From Nematopogon swammerdamellus (lineage: Eukaryota > Arthropoda > Insecta > Lepidoptera > Adelidae), in assembly GCA_946902875.1 (NCBI GenBank), contig OX336353.1:19047151-19111150 (forward strand): DNA of 64,000 bases, given 5' to 3'. Made by a program: the position numbers and the translations under genes. This document shows, one piece after another, positions 52,268 to 62,000 of the stretch (positions are counted from its first letter, which is position 1; each line of letters begins with the position of its first letter). The notes under the pieces are model-generated. The model had not been told where the DNA came from. It ran no database searches and saw only the letters and a list, made by a program, of their open reading frames with translations.

Positions 52268-52606
52268 GCTTATCCGTGATTTAGGATAGGGATATTGACA
52301 ATTCTATTGATGCTATTGTACCATGTTTTAAAAATTAAATTGACAAGTTTATTAACGCTAATTTTAGTAGATAGTAGTAGTATTAGGTAAGTGCAGTAGT
52401 AGTCTATAAGCATAAGATAGCTTGTTTTTGTCTTTTATCTGGTTCTGCACAGCCCTTGTCATTGTTTGTCATTGTTTCCATTGTGTTTAATTGTTTTTCA
52501 TTGTTGTTAAATTTCGAAAGATAACGAATTCAAGTGCAAAATGTATTTGCCTACGAATGATAATAAAAAAACCTGAACCTGAAACCTGAATAATTAATAA
52601 CACAAT
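52268..52606 (+). mobile_element. LINE 3' end with CCTGAA tail
   Basis: 339 bp inserted in the GGGTTCCGTA repeat. It ends GCCTACGAATGATAATAAAA, AAACCTGAACCTGAAACCTG, a hexamer-type tail typical of Jockey/CR1-like elements, and has ATTGTTTGTCATTGTTTCCA in its 3' UTR. No coding part survives. Confidence 0.65.
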
Positions 52607-52662
52607 AATTCTGTGTAAATTTCAACGGGCTACCTATTACGGTTCAAGAGATACAGCCCTCG

Positions 52663-52693
<31 letters not shown>

Positions 52694-52745
52694 ATACGGC
52701 GTAGGCTTAGTAATAGGCTTCTGTACGGGATACGGAAACCTGAAA
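52607..52745 (-). repeat. GGGTTCCGTA repeat, 5' part (split)
   Basis: ATTTCAACGGGCTACCTATT, ACGGTTCAAGAGATACAGCC, a GACA/GACG tract, GGCGTAGGCTTAGTAATAGG and GATACGGAAACCTGAAAAAA. Confidence 0.8.
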
Positions 52746-53063
52746 AAAAGTCGAATAACAATATCAGATTTACGTATTAATAGAAACTCCCACAAGACAT
52801 ATTATAGTTATAAAGTTTATCTACCACTCAGAATGACATGCGTACAGCTGTTGACCCCGCGAGCCGCGAGGTGAGGCCACCGTGGCCGCCTGCCCCGCGC
52901 CCCGTGGCCCATGGCCCATGGCCCGTGGCCCGTGTCTCACTCAGACGCGGCGTCGGAATGTGAACACCTAGCACGACTCTCTCTCTACCGGGCGATCAAA
53001 TGTAACTGGTGTCAATTTGACAGGCGTTAAAGCGGCGTGTTAGCGTAGTGCTTACTTAGAGTT
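52746..53063. other. GC-rich spacer with CCCATGGC reiterations
   Basis: 52850-53000 is GC-rich and contains CCCGTGGCCCATGGCCCATG and GCCCGTGGCCCGTG, an 8-bp reiteration. No gene seen. Confidence 0.4.
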
Positions 53064-53098
53064 TAGGGTTCCGTATCCGGTACGGATTGCGATCTCGT
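53064..53098 (+). repeat. GGGTTCCGTA repeat, 5' fragment
   Basis: TTTAGGGTTCCGTATCCGGT followed by unrelated sequence; only the first 30 bp are present. Confidence 0.55.
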
Positions 53099-53121
53099 TT
53101 TACTCCCGTCTTGGAAGTAGT

Positions 53122-53548
53122 GAAAAAACCGGCCAAGTGCGAGTCGAACTCCCGCACCGAGGGTTCCGTATCGCCATGTAATGGCTAGCGCCACTCACTC
53201 CATCTAGACTGCGTGTTATGAAATGCTTCATATTAGTTAAATGTGATGATTAGTTAAAATGCTTCATAATCTATTCGGTAGATGGCGCGTGCGCATACAC
53301 TTTTTGGTTTCTTCTATGGGAACCCCCGTGAATGTTTTACTTTTTCTTATTTTTATTATTTGTTGTTATATCGGCCATAATAACACATATTCTGTGAAAA
53401 TTTCAACGGGCTACCTATTACGGTTCAAGAGATACAGCCCTCGGACAGACAGACGGACGGACGGACGGACGGACGGACAGACAGACAGACAGACAGACGG
53501 CGTAGGCTTAGTAATAGGGTCCCGTACCAGATACGTAACCCTAAAAAG
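53122..53548 (-). repeat. GGGTTCCGTA repeat, full length
   Basis: Best minus-strand copy: AAAAAACCGGCCAAGTGCGA, CACCGAGGGTTCCGTATCGC, GGCTAGCGCCACTCACTCCA, TTCGGTAGATGGCGCGTGCG, GCCATAATAACACATATTCT, a long GACA/GACG tract (53443-53500) and AGGGTCCCGTACCAGATACG. The inner TTCATATTAGTTAAATGTG and TTAGTTAAAATGCTTCATA form a local duplication. Confidence 0.88.
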
Positions 53549-53990
53549 GTCAATGGCATAAAATTTATTCAGGTTATAAATGTTTTTGCAATTCGGTTGA
53601 GTGTTGTATTTCTTGTGAAGGGTTTCGTAGCAAATTCCTTCTTGCGCGTATAGCGGACGGGCCCACACCTGACCAATTTTATTAATGGTCCCTTGCAGCG
53701 TCGCGTCGCCGCCTACGGAACCCTATAAACTTCAGTCCCAACAAATCCAGCTGCAGCACAAAAGTGATCCCCAATTTGCACCAATCGTCGGCTCACAAAT
53801 AAAAGACCCGCGCGAATGCAGATCTGACTGCATTAGCATACTCACAGGGTTGGCCGCTGCCAAGTATGATAATACCGAAATGAGTACGGGCGATAAAAGT
53901 GCAAAATATGGCCTCGATGTTGGTTGCTTGGAGGCAATTTTGCGAAAAGACATTTCCCCCTGTTTGTTCGAGATGCTGCTTGTGTTGGTG

Positions 53991-54431
53991 CAGAGGCGGA
54001 CTTTCCATATAGGCCGACTAGGCCCGGGCCTAGGGCGGCCAGATATTAGGGGCGGCCAATCTGTACCTGCTGCTGGAAGCAGTGAGCGCAGGTACAGAAT
54101 AGAAAGGGTGCCGGCCGGAGCAAGTGCGTGCGACGTGCGGGAGTGGTGAGCGCGGCGGAGGTTATGACGCACTATTTACGCGGAAAAAATAATTTTGCTA
54201 TGACTATAAGGTCAATATTGTCGTAAAACTTGTAAAAAGTACTTTTACTATATGTAAAATAAGCCGAGAAATACCTAATATATTTTTGGCGGGTTGAACC
54301 GAACGCAATACTGATTTTCATACAACTTCACATTTGTATCTATGCTGTAAACTTGAAAGGGGCGGCTGCATTGAATTGGGGCGGCTGGTACTAAACGGCC
54401 TAGGGCGGCTAAGGCTGCTAGTCCGCCTCTG
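53991..54431. mobile_element. hAT-like non-autonomous element
   Basis: Terminal inverted repeats CAGAGGCGGACT (53991-54002) and AGTCCGCCTCTG (54420-54431), with a perfect 8-bp target duplication TGTTGGTG (53983-53990 and 54432-54439). The CAG-GGCGGA start and 8-bp duplication are hallmarks of hAT transposons. Subterminal GCCTAGGGCGGC motifs occur at both ends. The 441-bp interior has no transposase. A long open frame crossing the left end (53685-54149) reads through the insertion and is not a gene. Confidence 0.88.
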
Positions 54432-54494
54432 TGTTGGTGTAAGTAAGGAGTATGGAATATGGAGTGTGTTGAGTTATAAAGTACATATACATCC

Positions 54495-54549
54495 CCGCGT
54501 ACGGCCGAATGTCCACGGGCGTCGTTAGACACGTTATGGGTGGCTCAGC
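54495..54549 (+). mobile_element. LINE 3' end (HGRR family), left part
   Basis: CGCGTACGGCCGAATGTCCA, CGGGCGTCGTTAGACACGTT and ATGGGTGGCTCAGC. The 3' UTR resumes at 54836 after an insertion. Confidence 0.7.
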
Positions 54550-54835
54550 CAGGCCTCACGCACTCTATGTACTTGCGCGCGCTAACTACCTACCGCCCGG
54601 TGGACCGCCGACGATCTAATTCAGTGGAAATTCGTCAGCCGCGCGAAACATACCTACACGCTCACCCACGCTACTGCGCGCAGCAGCAAAGCAATAATCA
54701 CCTTACACTCGATCGTTTAGGTACATTTTCGCACGCAGCGATTGGCGAAGTGAAACAGTAGGCTATTAAAGCCGAAGGTATGGAACTTTTTCTATGGAGT
54801 GATTTCTCTGTTACGAAGTAACTATTAAGTAATCT
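54550..54835. mobile_element. Unclassified 286-bp insertion with 10-bp duplication
   Basis: The 10-bp GTGGCTCAGC occurs on both sides (54540-54549 and 54836-54845), and joining them restores the LINE 3' UTR seen elsewhere (GGTGGCTC-GCGCCACATG). The insert has no inverted ends and no poly-A tail. It is GC-richer in its first half (CGCGCGCTAACTACC) and ends CTATTAAGTAATCT. I cannot assign it to a class. Confidence 0.6.
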
Positions 54836-54875
54836 GTGGCTCAGCGCCACATGTCGCGCTTTATATAAAAAAAAA
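54836..54875 (+). mobile_element. LINE 3' end (HGRR family), right part
   Basis: GTGGCTCAGCGCCACATGTC, GCGCTTTATATAAAAAAAAA: the end of the 3' UTR with poly-A. Confidence 0.7.
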
Positions 54876-55034
54876 GTAAAATTGTCTATCCTACAGTATT
54901 CCTAAAATTGAAATGCTGTAAGATTACAGATTTCAAAATCGTAATTAAGTATTATGAATATTTCAGTATAGGTAGGACGACCATCGTCGTCGGGGAAAGC
55001 CGTATCCGTACCGCAGAAGTCCAAATCCGGACTG

Positions 55035-55085
55035 GAGGAAAATTGGAGAGGCGTATATCCAGCAGTGGACGCACACACGCTGCCA
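55035..55085 (+). mobile_element. RTE LINE terminal fragment
   Basis: GGAGGAAAATTGGAGAGGCG and TATATCCAGCAGTGGACGCA encode a KIGEAYIQQW-like terminus. Only about 50 bp are present. 55086-55361 is AT-rich and unassigned. Confidence 0.6.
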
Positions 55086-55361
55086 AAATACAACTGCGTT
55101 GCGTCGTCAGGGGTGATTAATGAAATTATGTTTTGTCGGCCCGTGGGAAATATACCATTTGCGAGAACTTTAAATTAACTCTATTAAATTGATCGGAACA
55201 AAAACTATATTGGAGGTTTAAAATTTTATTCCAGTATGAACAGAAAAAAAACTTGCATTGCGTGCGATTCCATTAAAATAAATAAATAATGCATTTCCAT
55301 TTTATAGTGAAATTTGATTATAAATATTTTTACCTGAATAACTCGACTTCTAGGGTTCCGT

Positions 55362-55532
55362 ATATTTTTTTTTTTTTATGTAATCCGGTATGCTTGGCTG
55401 AGTAATAGGGGCAAAAGTACATGCTCCACTCCACTCCACGCAGAATTCCCTTTGGATTGCCTTCCCGTGTCCATACGGAAGCCCTGTGCTCTGAGCTCTC
55501 TGACTCTGCCACCCATATTGGATTACATTTTT
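55362..55532. repeat. Two S3-type tails in opposite orientation
   Basis: A reversed tail (T run, ATGTAATCCGGTATGCTTGG, CTGAGTAATAGGGGC; 55362-55410) is followed by a forward tail (TGACTCTGCCACCCATATTG, GATTACATTTTT; 55500-55530). GGGTTCCGTA at 55354-55363 shows that the left tail lies at a 5' fragment of that repeat. Confidence 0.5.
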
Positions 55533-56085
55533 AAAAATGTATGGGAAGGCGAGGTGTACAAAATACTCTTTAAGATGAAGCAGCATTTATCTATAATTAT
55601 TATCTTTTCTTTGTTACAGGTGGGTGTTCTTTGGTGTGGCCAGTGGTAAAGTTTTAATTTTAAATTACTATACTTTTGCAGAGAAAAATAACTCAGTTCT
55701 TGCCACAGATAGGTTGTGCTATATCTGAATCCGAATCATGCTTAGTTGTATGTAGGTTAGGTACAGATGGTATTTTTTATTTTATTTGGACATAATTATA
55801 ACATATGGACAAAACATCACCATTTCTTCAATAATTCTTTCTTCCAATACATTTATTTGACCCAGATTCAATAAAATTTATAAAATAACCTGTCTTTTGC
55901 ACCAGAAAACCCCTATTCTGGAGGTAGCGGAAAAGTTCAAGGCATTCCGAACGTACTAAGCCGCGAGACTAAACTGCGAGAAGTTCTTCGTAAAACTGGG
56001 GTAACACTTGGGAAACTCAGCCACGTGTTTTATTGACACGAACTAATTGTGCTGACAATCGAAGTATTTTCCGACTATTAACCGA
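55533..56085. other. AT-rich DNA, no gene seen
   Basis: No recognised repeat or frame. Confidence 0.3.
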
Positions 56086-56694
56086 TTTTTGCAATAGATA
56101 GAGGAGGCCTGGATACGATACTTTGGTCTGGTTTAAGAATAACATTGATCTAATGAAATTAAATGAAAATGAAATGAAATTAATCGAACCTAACCTAATC
56201 TAATCGAATAGAATCAAATGGAATTGAATTGAATCGAAACATATTTAAAAAAAAAATTATTTTAATTGTAGTTTTAGTTTATTTTAATTTGATAGGTACA
56301 TAGTTTTAGTTTCCAATGTCAGTCAGTCAGTCAGCGTGTAAGCGTCCACTGCTGGACATACGCCTCTCCAATTTTCCTGCAGTCCTCCCAGCCTTCAGCA
56401 ATACGGAACCACTGCTTTCCGCCGACTTACTTGATGTCGTCGTCCCACCTGGCGGGTGGTCCTCCCACACTCCGTTTTCCTGTCCACAGCCGCCAGTGTA
56501 GGACACGGTTACTCCAACGGTCATCGTCTCTTGGGCTAACGTGCCCAGCCCACTGCCACTTGAGCTTAGCCACCCGGTGTCCAATATCGACTACTAATAT
56601 TTTGTAATTTTGTCATTATTAAAGTGACAATGCTAGTGGATTTGACCGGCAGATACATTTTAGCGAAAGGTGATGAAATCGACCGTTAGTCAAG
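56086..56694. repeat. 609-bp repeated block W, copy 1
   Basis: From TTTTTGCAATAGATAGAGGA to CGACCGTTAGTCAAG. Matches 59651-60260 along its whole length. It contains AATGGAATTGAATTGAATCG, a (GTCA)n, a reversed RTE 3' end (56320-56590) and AGATACATTTTAGCGAAAGG. The RTE part on the minus strand reads KWQWAGHVSPRDDDRWSNRV and GGPPARWDDDIK, then a stop, then GKQWFRIAEGWEDCRKIGEA: one in-frame stop. Confidence 0.85.
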
Positions 56695-56811
56695 CGTTTT
56701 CGTAATTCATTTGTACTTGTATATTTGTGTATATTCTTTATTGAAGACCAATTTATACAAATTAGGCACAATAGGCGAGCTTAATGCAGTAAGGCATTAT
56801 TTTTATAATTT

Positions 56812-57134
56812 TTCTATGGAAACTGACACGGTTGGCTACATCACCTACTACATACATCCGTGATGCCAGCCCATAACACCTTGGTGACTAAGTGCCATGT
56901 CAGTGCTTGCCTTCGGTCGTGGCGGCTACACTGAACTGGACGGAAAACACAAACTATTTACATAGCCGTTTCGACCGACCTTTCATTCAGTGCGGTGGTA
57001 CCAACCCGGGCGGGTTAAACCCTACCACCTAGTTATATAAGAAGGGAGTCACATCCCTTAGTCGCCTTTTACGACATGCACGGGGAGAGATGCTGTGGGG
57101 CTATTCTTTTAAAGTACCAGCCCCACACGGTACA
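56812..57134 (-). mobile_element. S1 SINE, short-head form, complete
   Basis: Reversed tail, ATGGAAACTGACACGGTTGG, TCGGTCGTGGCGGCTACACT, CCCGGGCGGGTTAAACCCTA, CTAGTTATATAAGAAGGGAG, then the head TTAGTCGCCTTTTACGACAT to AGTACCAGCCCCACACGGTA. The tRNA/5S segment is absent. Confidence 0.88.
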
Positions 57135-57192
57135 AACATTTTTATTCCACAAACCTATTAAAATACCCACACACTTCATCGCCTAAGTCTAT

Positions 57193-57447
57193 TTGCCAAC
57201 AATTAAGCGAGCACCTCCGAGTTACCTGTCAGAGGCAGGAAGTGGCTGGCTAAAGCCGGAAGTTCCGGCGGCCATCTTGAACGAGATCTCTTCCGGTGGG
57301 GCTGCAGGGGGGGGGGGGGGGGCGGTGCAGGGGTTTATCGCTCACTTTGGAGGCTTTGAAAGGCTGCGGCAGGACTGTCTTGTTGTTCCTTCGTTGCATT
57401 CTGGGGAAGACGTGTCGTCTGGTGGAGTTGTAGGTACGATAGGATGA
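57193..57447 (+). other. GC-rich block with a 16-G run, possible exon
   Basis: An 84-codon open frame crosses a block that is GC-richer than its surroundings. It reads KPEVPAAILNEISSG, then a glycine run from G16 (57307-57322), and FGGFERLRQDCLVVPSLHSG. A weak acceptor (ACCTGTCAG at 57232) and a donor (TTGTAG|GTACGA at 57433) would enclose 201 bp. The minus strand is also open in part. No homology is recognised, and the G run makes frame continuity unreliable. More likely unclassified repeat or chance than a gene. Confidence 0.2.
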
Positions 57448-57584
57448 GTCGACGTTTAAAAGACGTAGGCAAAAAATTTTGAAGGTTGTAGGTAAGTCTC
57501 GCTATAATCTGTCAGTCTGTTTGTAACTCGTAAACTATCAAATTTTAAGAGAAAATTTATCTTATTTTGGCATTGCACACTTTT

Positions 57585-57730
57585 ACAATGCGCCAAGTCT
57601 CGGGCCTTCAATAGGGGCGTGAAGAGGCACCTGTCAGGCCGGCGTGGCATTCGCAACCCACGCATACGGCCGAATGTCCATGGGCGTCGTTAGACCTTAC
57701 CTTATGGGTGGTTCGGCGCATTGTGCAGCA
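57585..57730 (+). mobile_element. LINE 3' end (HGRR family), reference copy
   Basis: The plus frame reads CAKSRAFNRGVKRHLSGRRG and IRNPRIRPNVHGRR then a stop at 57690: the C-terminus of a non-LTR reverse transcriptase. The 3' UTR CTTATGGGTGGTTCGGCGC follows and is cut before the CACATGTCGC end. Confidence 0.72.
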
Positions 57731-57924
57731 GACCATCCTAAAACCACTAACTAGGTCATGATATTGCACTGAGATACTCATAAAATTTCTTTTCTATGAA
57801 ACTAGATATTGTTCACCGAAATATATAGGTTGTTTAAGGGTGGGATTTCATAGCTCCACGGCTCGAAAGGGGTCCATATTTTAAGACGAAAAGCTCTGAA
57901 ACTATTTCCCAGATTCTGTCATTT

Positions 57925-58251
57925 TACATACATACATAACACACGCTGTATCCCGACAATCAGGGTAAGCAGAGTAATCGGTGTTGTGCTATGAGGACTC
58001 TGGCAAATTACAGCACAACACCGACCACCATGTTTAGCACAGTATACGGACAAGACAATTATCAAGCAGCAAGTAAGGCACGAAGAACCCACCTGCTGCA
58101 TGACTAGGTGGAAGGACTGCGCCAAGGTGAGAAGTGGGTAGCCTGTCGTCCTTTAGCGCAGTATCTTGTCCTTATCCCTTAGTCGCCTATTACGACATGC
58201 ACGGGGAGAGATGCAGTGGGGCTATTCTTTTTAAGTACCGGCCCCACACGG
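57925..58251 (-). mobile_element. S2 SINE, full length
   Basis: (ACAT)n, TCGGTGTTGTGCT and CAGCACAACACCGA arms (one base lost), GCACGAAGAACCCACCTGCT, TTAGTCGCCTATTACGACAT and GTACCGGCCCCACACGG head at 58251. Confidence 0.87.
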
Positions 58252-59023
58252 TCATTTTATAGTAGTTTTTCGTGAAAATCGTTTCATTAAGATTCGGTGG
58301 AAGGTTAATCCTATGGGACGGCAAGCTCAGCGGGGGTTGCGTACTTAGTAGAACTGAACTGCATGTAGGTAAATTCCAAACACTGAAAGTTCTATGATAT
58401 CAAAAGAAAAAGCGGACTGGGCTAGGTCATTGCACTCCATTGCAGACCTAGACATCACTGTTGCCAAATCTCCCCAGACTCACTGTCCAAGTTTTTATTA
58501 AAACTTCAAAAATTTGTATGCAAAAAAAAAATTTAACGGAATTTCGATTTGAGTGATAGATAAGGGATTTTTCTTCTAATAATGAGTACTTTATATTCCT
58601 GAAGTTTCTCACACCCATCCTGAAACTTCCTGTATACTGGTTGATTATGTTACGGGATATTTCATGGGTTTACGAAAATGTATGGAGAACTAAATTTTTT
58701 TTTATTTCTGTTTTGGAATCCACTTAGTTTTCGATACAGGCATGTTAACAAAACCATCCTGTATACTAATGGTTACTTACTACACGTCCTGAGTCCATCC
58801 ACGATTAATCAATTAAATCCACTGTCGATTATTTATACTCATTCCTGGCGGAATTAGTATATCAGGTTTTTTTTCCTTTGTCGCGCCGGCTACGCTGAAC
58901 TGGACTGAAAAAAAAAACAACATTTGCACCGACTATTTCGTTTCCACCCACAGTTAATTTTTGTATGTTAGTACCATACTTAATTAAATAGATGCAAAGC
59001 CAAAATAGGTATGGTTAAAATAT
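58252..59023. other. Unclassified DNA with a small S1 relic
   Basis: 58880-58915 holds TCGCGCCGGCTACGCTGAAC, a reversed S1 body fragment. The remainder is AT-rich with T and A runs and no gene. Confidence 0.3.
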
Positions 59024-59346
59024 AATGTACCGTGTGGGGCCGGTACTTTAAAATAATAGCCCCACTGCCTCTCTCCCCGTGTATGTCGTAAAAGGCGACT
59101 AAGGGATATGACTCCCTTCTTATATTACTAGGTGGTAGGGTTAAACCCGCCCGGGTTGATACCACCACACTGAATGAAAGGTCGTTCGAAACGGCTATGT
59201 AAATAGTTTGTGTTTTCCGTCCAGTTCAGTGTAGCCGGCACGACCGAAGGGAAGCACTGACGTGGCACCAAGTTCACCCGGTGTTATGGGCTGACATCAC
59301 GGACGTTGTAGGTGATGTAGTCAACCGTGTCAGTTTCAATAAAAAA
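59024..59346 (+). mobile_element. S1 SINE, short-head form, complete
   Basis: GTACCGTGTGGGGCCGGTAC head at 59028, GCCCCACTGCCTCTCTCCCC, TCGTAAAAGGCGACTAAGGG, then directly the body TAGGTGGTAGGGTTAAACCC to GTCAGTTTCAATAAAAAAC. The head to TAAGGGAT is the reverse complement of the S2 copies' 3' ends as drawn, so both families start with the same 80 bp. Confidence 0.9.
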
Positions 59347-59422
59347 CATAAAATAAATAAAAATGAAGAGATAAACTTTCAAAATTTGTGTTTTCTTTTT
59401 ATTTCGGCTTTTCATTGTTTAT

Positions 59423-59650
59423 TGTTTATTGTATAATTTCATCCATAGGTAGGTAACCTACGCTTGGACATGTCGAAAATTCCGCTAGTTCTAAATTCAA
59501 TGCGAATAAGAACTGACAAACAAACTTCGCAAGACATAATGTTTTGCTAGTACCTTATAAGTATTATATTATAGTAATTTACAAATAATTAACCCATACT
59601 ACCGCTCACAAGAACATTTATATTTACAGTATCTTTCTAATATTACAGCG
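59423..59650 (+). repeat. Interspersed repeat V, copy 2
   Basis: Matches 44029-44239 to about 59600, then continues CATACTACCGCTCACAAGAA to CTTTCTAAT at 59641. The last 47 bp recur at 60262-60308 beyond block W. Confidence 0.72.
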
Positions 59651-60260
59651 TTTTTGCAATAGATAAAGGAGGACTGGATACGATAGTTTGGTAAGAATTG
59701 CATTGATGTAATGAAATTAAATGATATGAAAATGAAATGAAGTTAATCGTATCGAATTTAATCTAATCGAATAGAATCAAATGGAATTGAATTGAATCGA
59801 AACTGAAATTTTTAATTTTTAATTTTAAAGTAGTTTTAGTTAATTTAAATTTGATAGGTACCTAGTTTTAGTTTCCAATATCAGTCAGTCAGTCAGTCAG
59901 CGTGTAAGCGTCCACTGCTGGACATACGCCTCTCGAATTTTCCTCCAGTCCTCCCGGCCTTCAGCGATACGGAACCACTGCTTTCCGCCGACGTACTTGA
60001 TGTCGTCGTACCACCTGGCGGGTGGTTTTCCCACATTCCGTTTTCATGTCCAAGGCCGCCAGTGTAGGACACGGTTACTCCAACGGTCATCGTCTCTTCG
60101 GCTAACGTGCCCAGCCCACTGCCACTTGAGCTTAGCCACCCAGTGTCCAATATCGACTACTTATATTTTGTAATTTCGTCATTATTAAAGTGACAATGCT
60201 AGTGGATTTGACAGTCAGATACATTTTAGCGAAAGGTGATGAAATCGACCGTTAGTCAAG
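59651..60260. repeat. 610-bp repeated block W, copy 2
   Basis: Same limits as 56086-56694. The RTE part on the minus strand (60150-59893) reads GKPPARWYDDIKYVGGKQWF and RIAEGREDWRKIREAYVQQW with one earlier stop (TGA in the HWRPWT region). It lies between 47-bp imperfect direct repeats (59595-59641 and 60262-60308). Confidence 0.85.
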
Positions 60261-60664
60261 TCATACTACCGCTCACAAGAGCATTAATATTTATAGCATC
60301 TTTCTAATGAAGAAATATGTTCGACTGACCATCATTCGGTGCGTTGGTGCCATTCCAGTTGTGCCAATACGGCGGTATCAATCCGGTGGGAGCTCAATAC
60401 TAACTAACCGATTTCGCCGGTTTCATCAGAGCGGCGACGACGCTGAAGACACAAAGTTAAGCGGAAAGGTAAATATCTCCGGTAATGGAATTACGCAGTC
60501 TACTTCATTTGCGTAAGTCAATATAGGACAAAGCGAGAGGAATTCGCAATACTCTCCTCAAATTTGACGTCTTACGTCATTACGTGGGCCCTTTGTGCTT
60601 CTTTCGGGGGCTTTGATATTAATTTACGTAGAAAAATTTATAGAAATAAGAAGGCATGATACCT

Positions 60665-61170
60665 TATTCAGCTAATTATGATCTATAATTAACCATCTGT
60701 ATCATACATAACATAAACCGTGTAATAGTACCGCGTGTAGCCGGTAATGTACCGTGTGGGGTCGGTACTTTAAAAGAATAGCTGTTGATTCAGCTAATTA
60801 TAGTCTATAATTAATCATCTTTATCATACATTAAATAACATAAACCGTGTAATAGTACCGTGTGGGGCCGGTGCTTAAAAAGGATAGCTGTTGATTCAGC
60901 CAATTATGGTATTTAATTAATCAACTTTATCATACATAACATAAACCGTGTAATAGTACCGTCTGTAGCCGCTACTTAAAAACAATAGCTGTTGATTAAG
61001 CTAATTATGGTCTTTAATTAAAAGGTAATCTTTATCATACATAACATAAACCGTGTAATAGTTCCGTGTGGGGCCGGTACTGTAACGTGTCGGGCCCGTA
61101 CTTAAAAAGTAGCCCATACTTCAAATAGCCCCACTGCATCTTTCCCAGTGCATGTCGTAAAATGCGACTA
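60665..61170. repeat. Tandem array built on the SINE head
   Basis: Four units (101-127 bp) with CAGCTAATTATGGTCTTTAA, ATCTTTATCATACATAACAT, AAACCGTGTAATAGTACCGT, GTGGGGCCGGTACTTAAAAA and AATAGCTGTTGATT. TAAACCGTGTAATAG starts at 60714, 60841, 60942 and 61046. The first and last units carry a doubled head. The last runs into CCCCACTGCATC...TCGTAAAATGCGACTAAGG, the remainder of a SINE head module. Confidence 0.85.
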
Positions 61171-61669
61171 AGGCAGATATTTCCAAACTATTTTGTCATG
61201 GTCAGCGCCACTCACGCCACCTATGTATTATTTTAACCCGTCCTCTACGGAAGCATTAACCAAAACAATCCTTCGCCTACACCAGGTGGCGGGCGCGATC
61301 GGCGCCGGCGCATTACTCTCGAAAAAAAATCATTTTGGAAGATTTTTCCATAAAACTTCATGAACTAACATATGGATTGTATTTACAGATAAATATTCTA
61401 GCTATAAATAGTATTTTTTTATATATATTGCATATTATTATTTTGTAAAGTTGTGTTATATGAAAATCGCGACCTGTCTCAGATTTTTTATTTTTATAAA
61501 TTTATTAGACCGGAAATCGGTCACATAGTATTTTTATTATAAACACTAATAAATAACGGACCTAATCATACCTTTCTTGTGTATCAGCAGCCCCCGTGTC
61601 AACCACAATAAAATTTTGAATTCGCAAAAAATGTTGGCAAAAAAAACACTTTCACCAAGTTCCTAGGCG
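61171..61669. other. AT-rich DNA with a repeat relic
   Basis: 61197-61235 (CATGGTCAGCGCCACTCACG, CCACCTATG) is a central scrap of the GGGTTCCGTA repeat. 61290-61315 is GC-rich (GGCGGGCGCGATCGGCGCCG). No gene. Confidence 0.35.
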
Positions 61670-62000
61670 AAACCTAGGTCACAAAAATGGCTCATTTCTC
61701 GTAAATTTACGACATGCAAGCACTAAGCGGCACATATTATTCAACTAGAAGAACTAAGGAACATTTCTGTCACCTCACTTTTTCCAAAAAAACGATTTAT
61801 TTTGAGAAACAAGCTTCTCAAAACAGGCAAGTTTGTATGGCGCGAGACCTAGGTCACAAAAATGGCTTGTTTCTCGTAAATGTACGACATGTAAGCACTA
61901 AACGGCATATATTATTCAACTAGAAGAACTAATGAACATTTCTGTCACCTCACTTTCTCCGAAAAACCGATTTATTTTGAGAAACAAGCTTTGACAACAA
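61670..62000. repeat. 175-bp tandem duplication
   Basis: Two units: CCTAGGTCACAAAAATGGCT, TTTCTCGTAAAT, ACGACATG, AAGCACTAA, CGGCA, ATATTATTCAACTAGAAGAA, CATTTCTGTCACCTCACTTT, CGATTTATTTTGAGAAACAA. GGTCACAAAAATGG starts at 61677 and 61852. Similarity is about 93% by eye. No other copy is in the window. Confidence 0.88.

Noticed and set aside
53685..54149. A 154-codon protein-coding gene, and its overlapping 146-codon minus frame
   Set aside because: Both frames read through the end and target duplication of the hAT-like insertion; no domain is visible.
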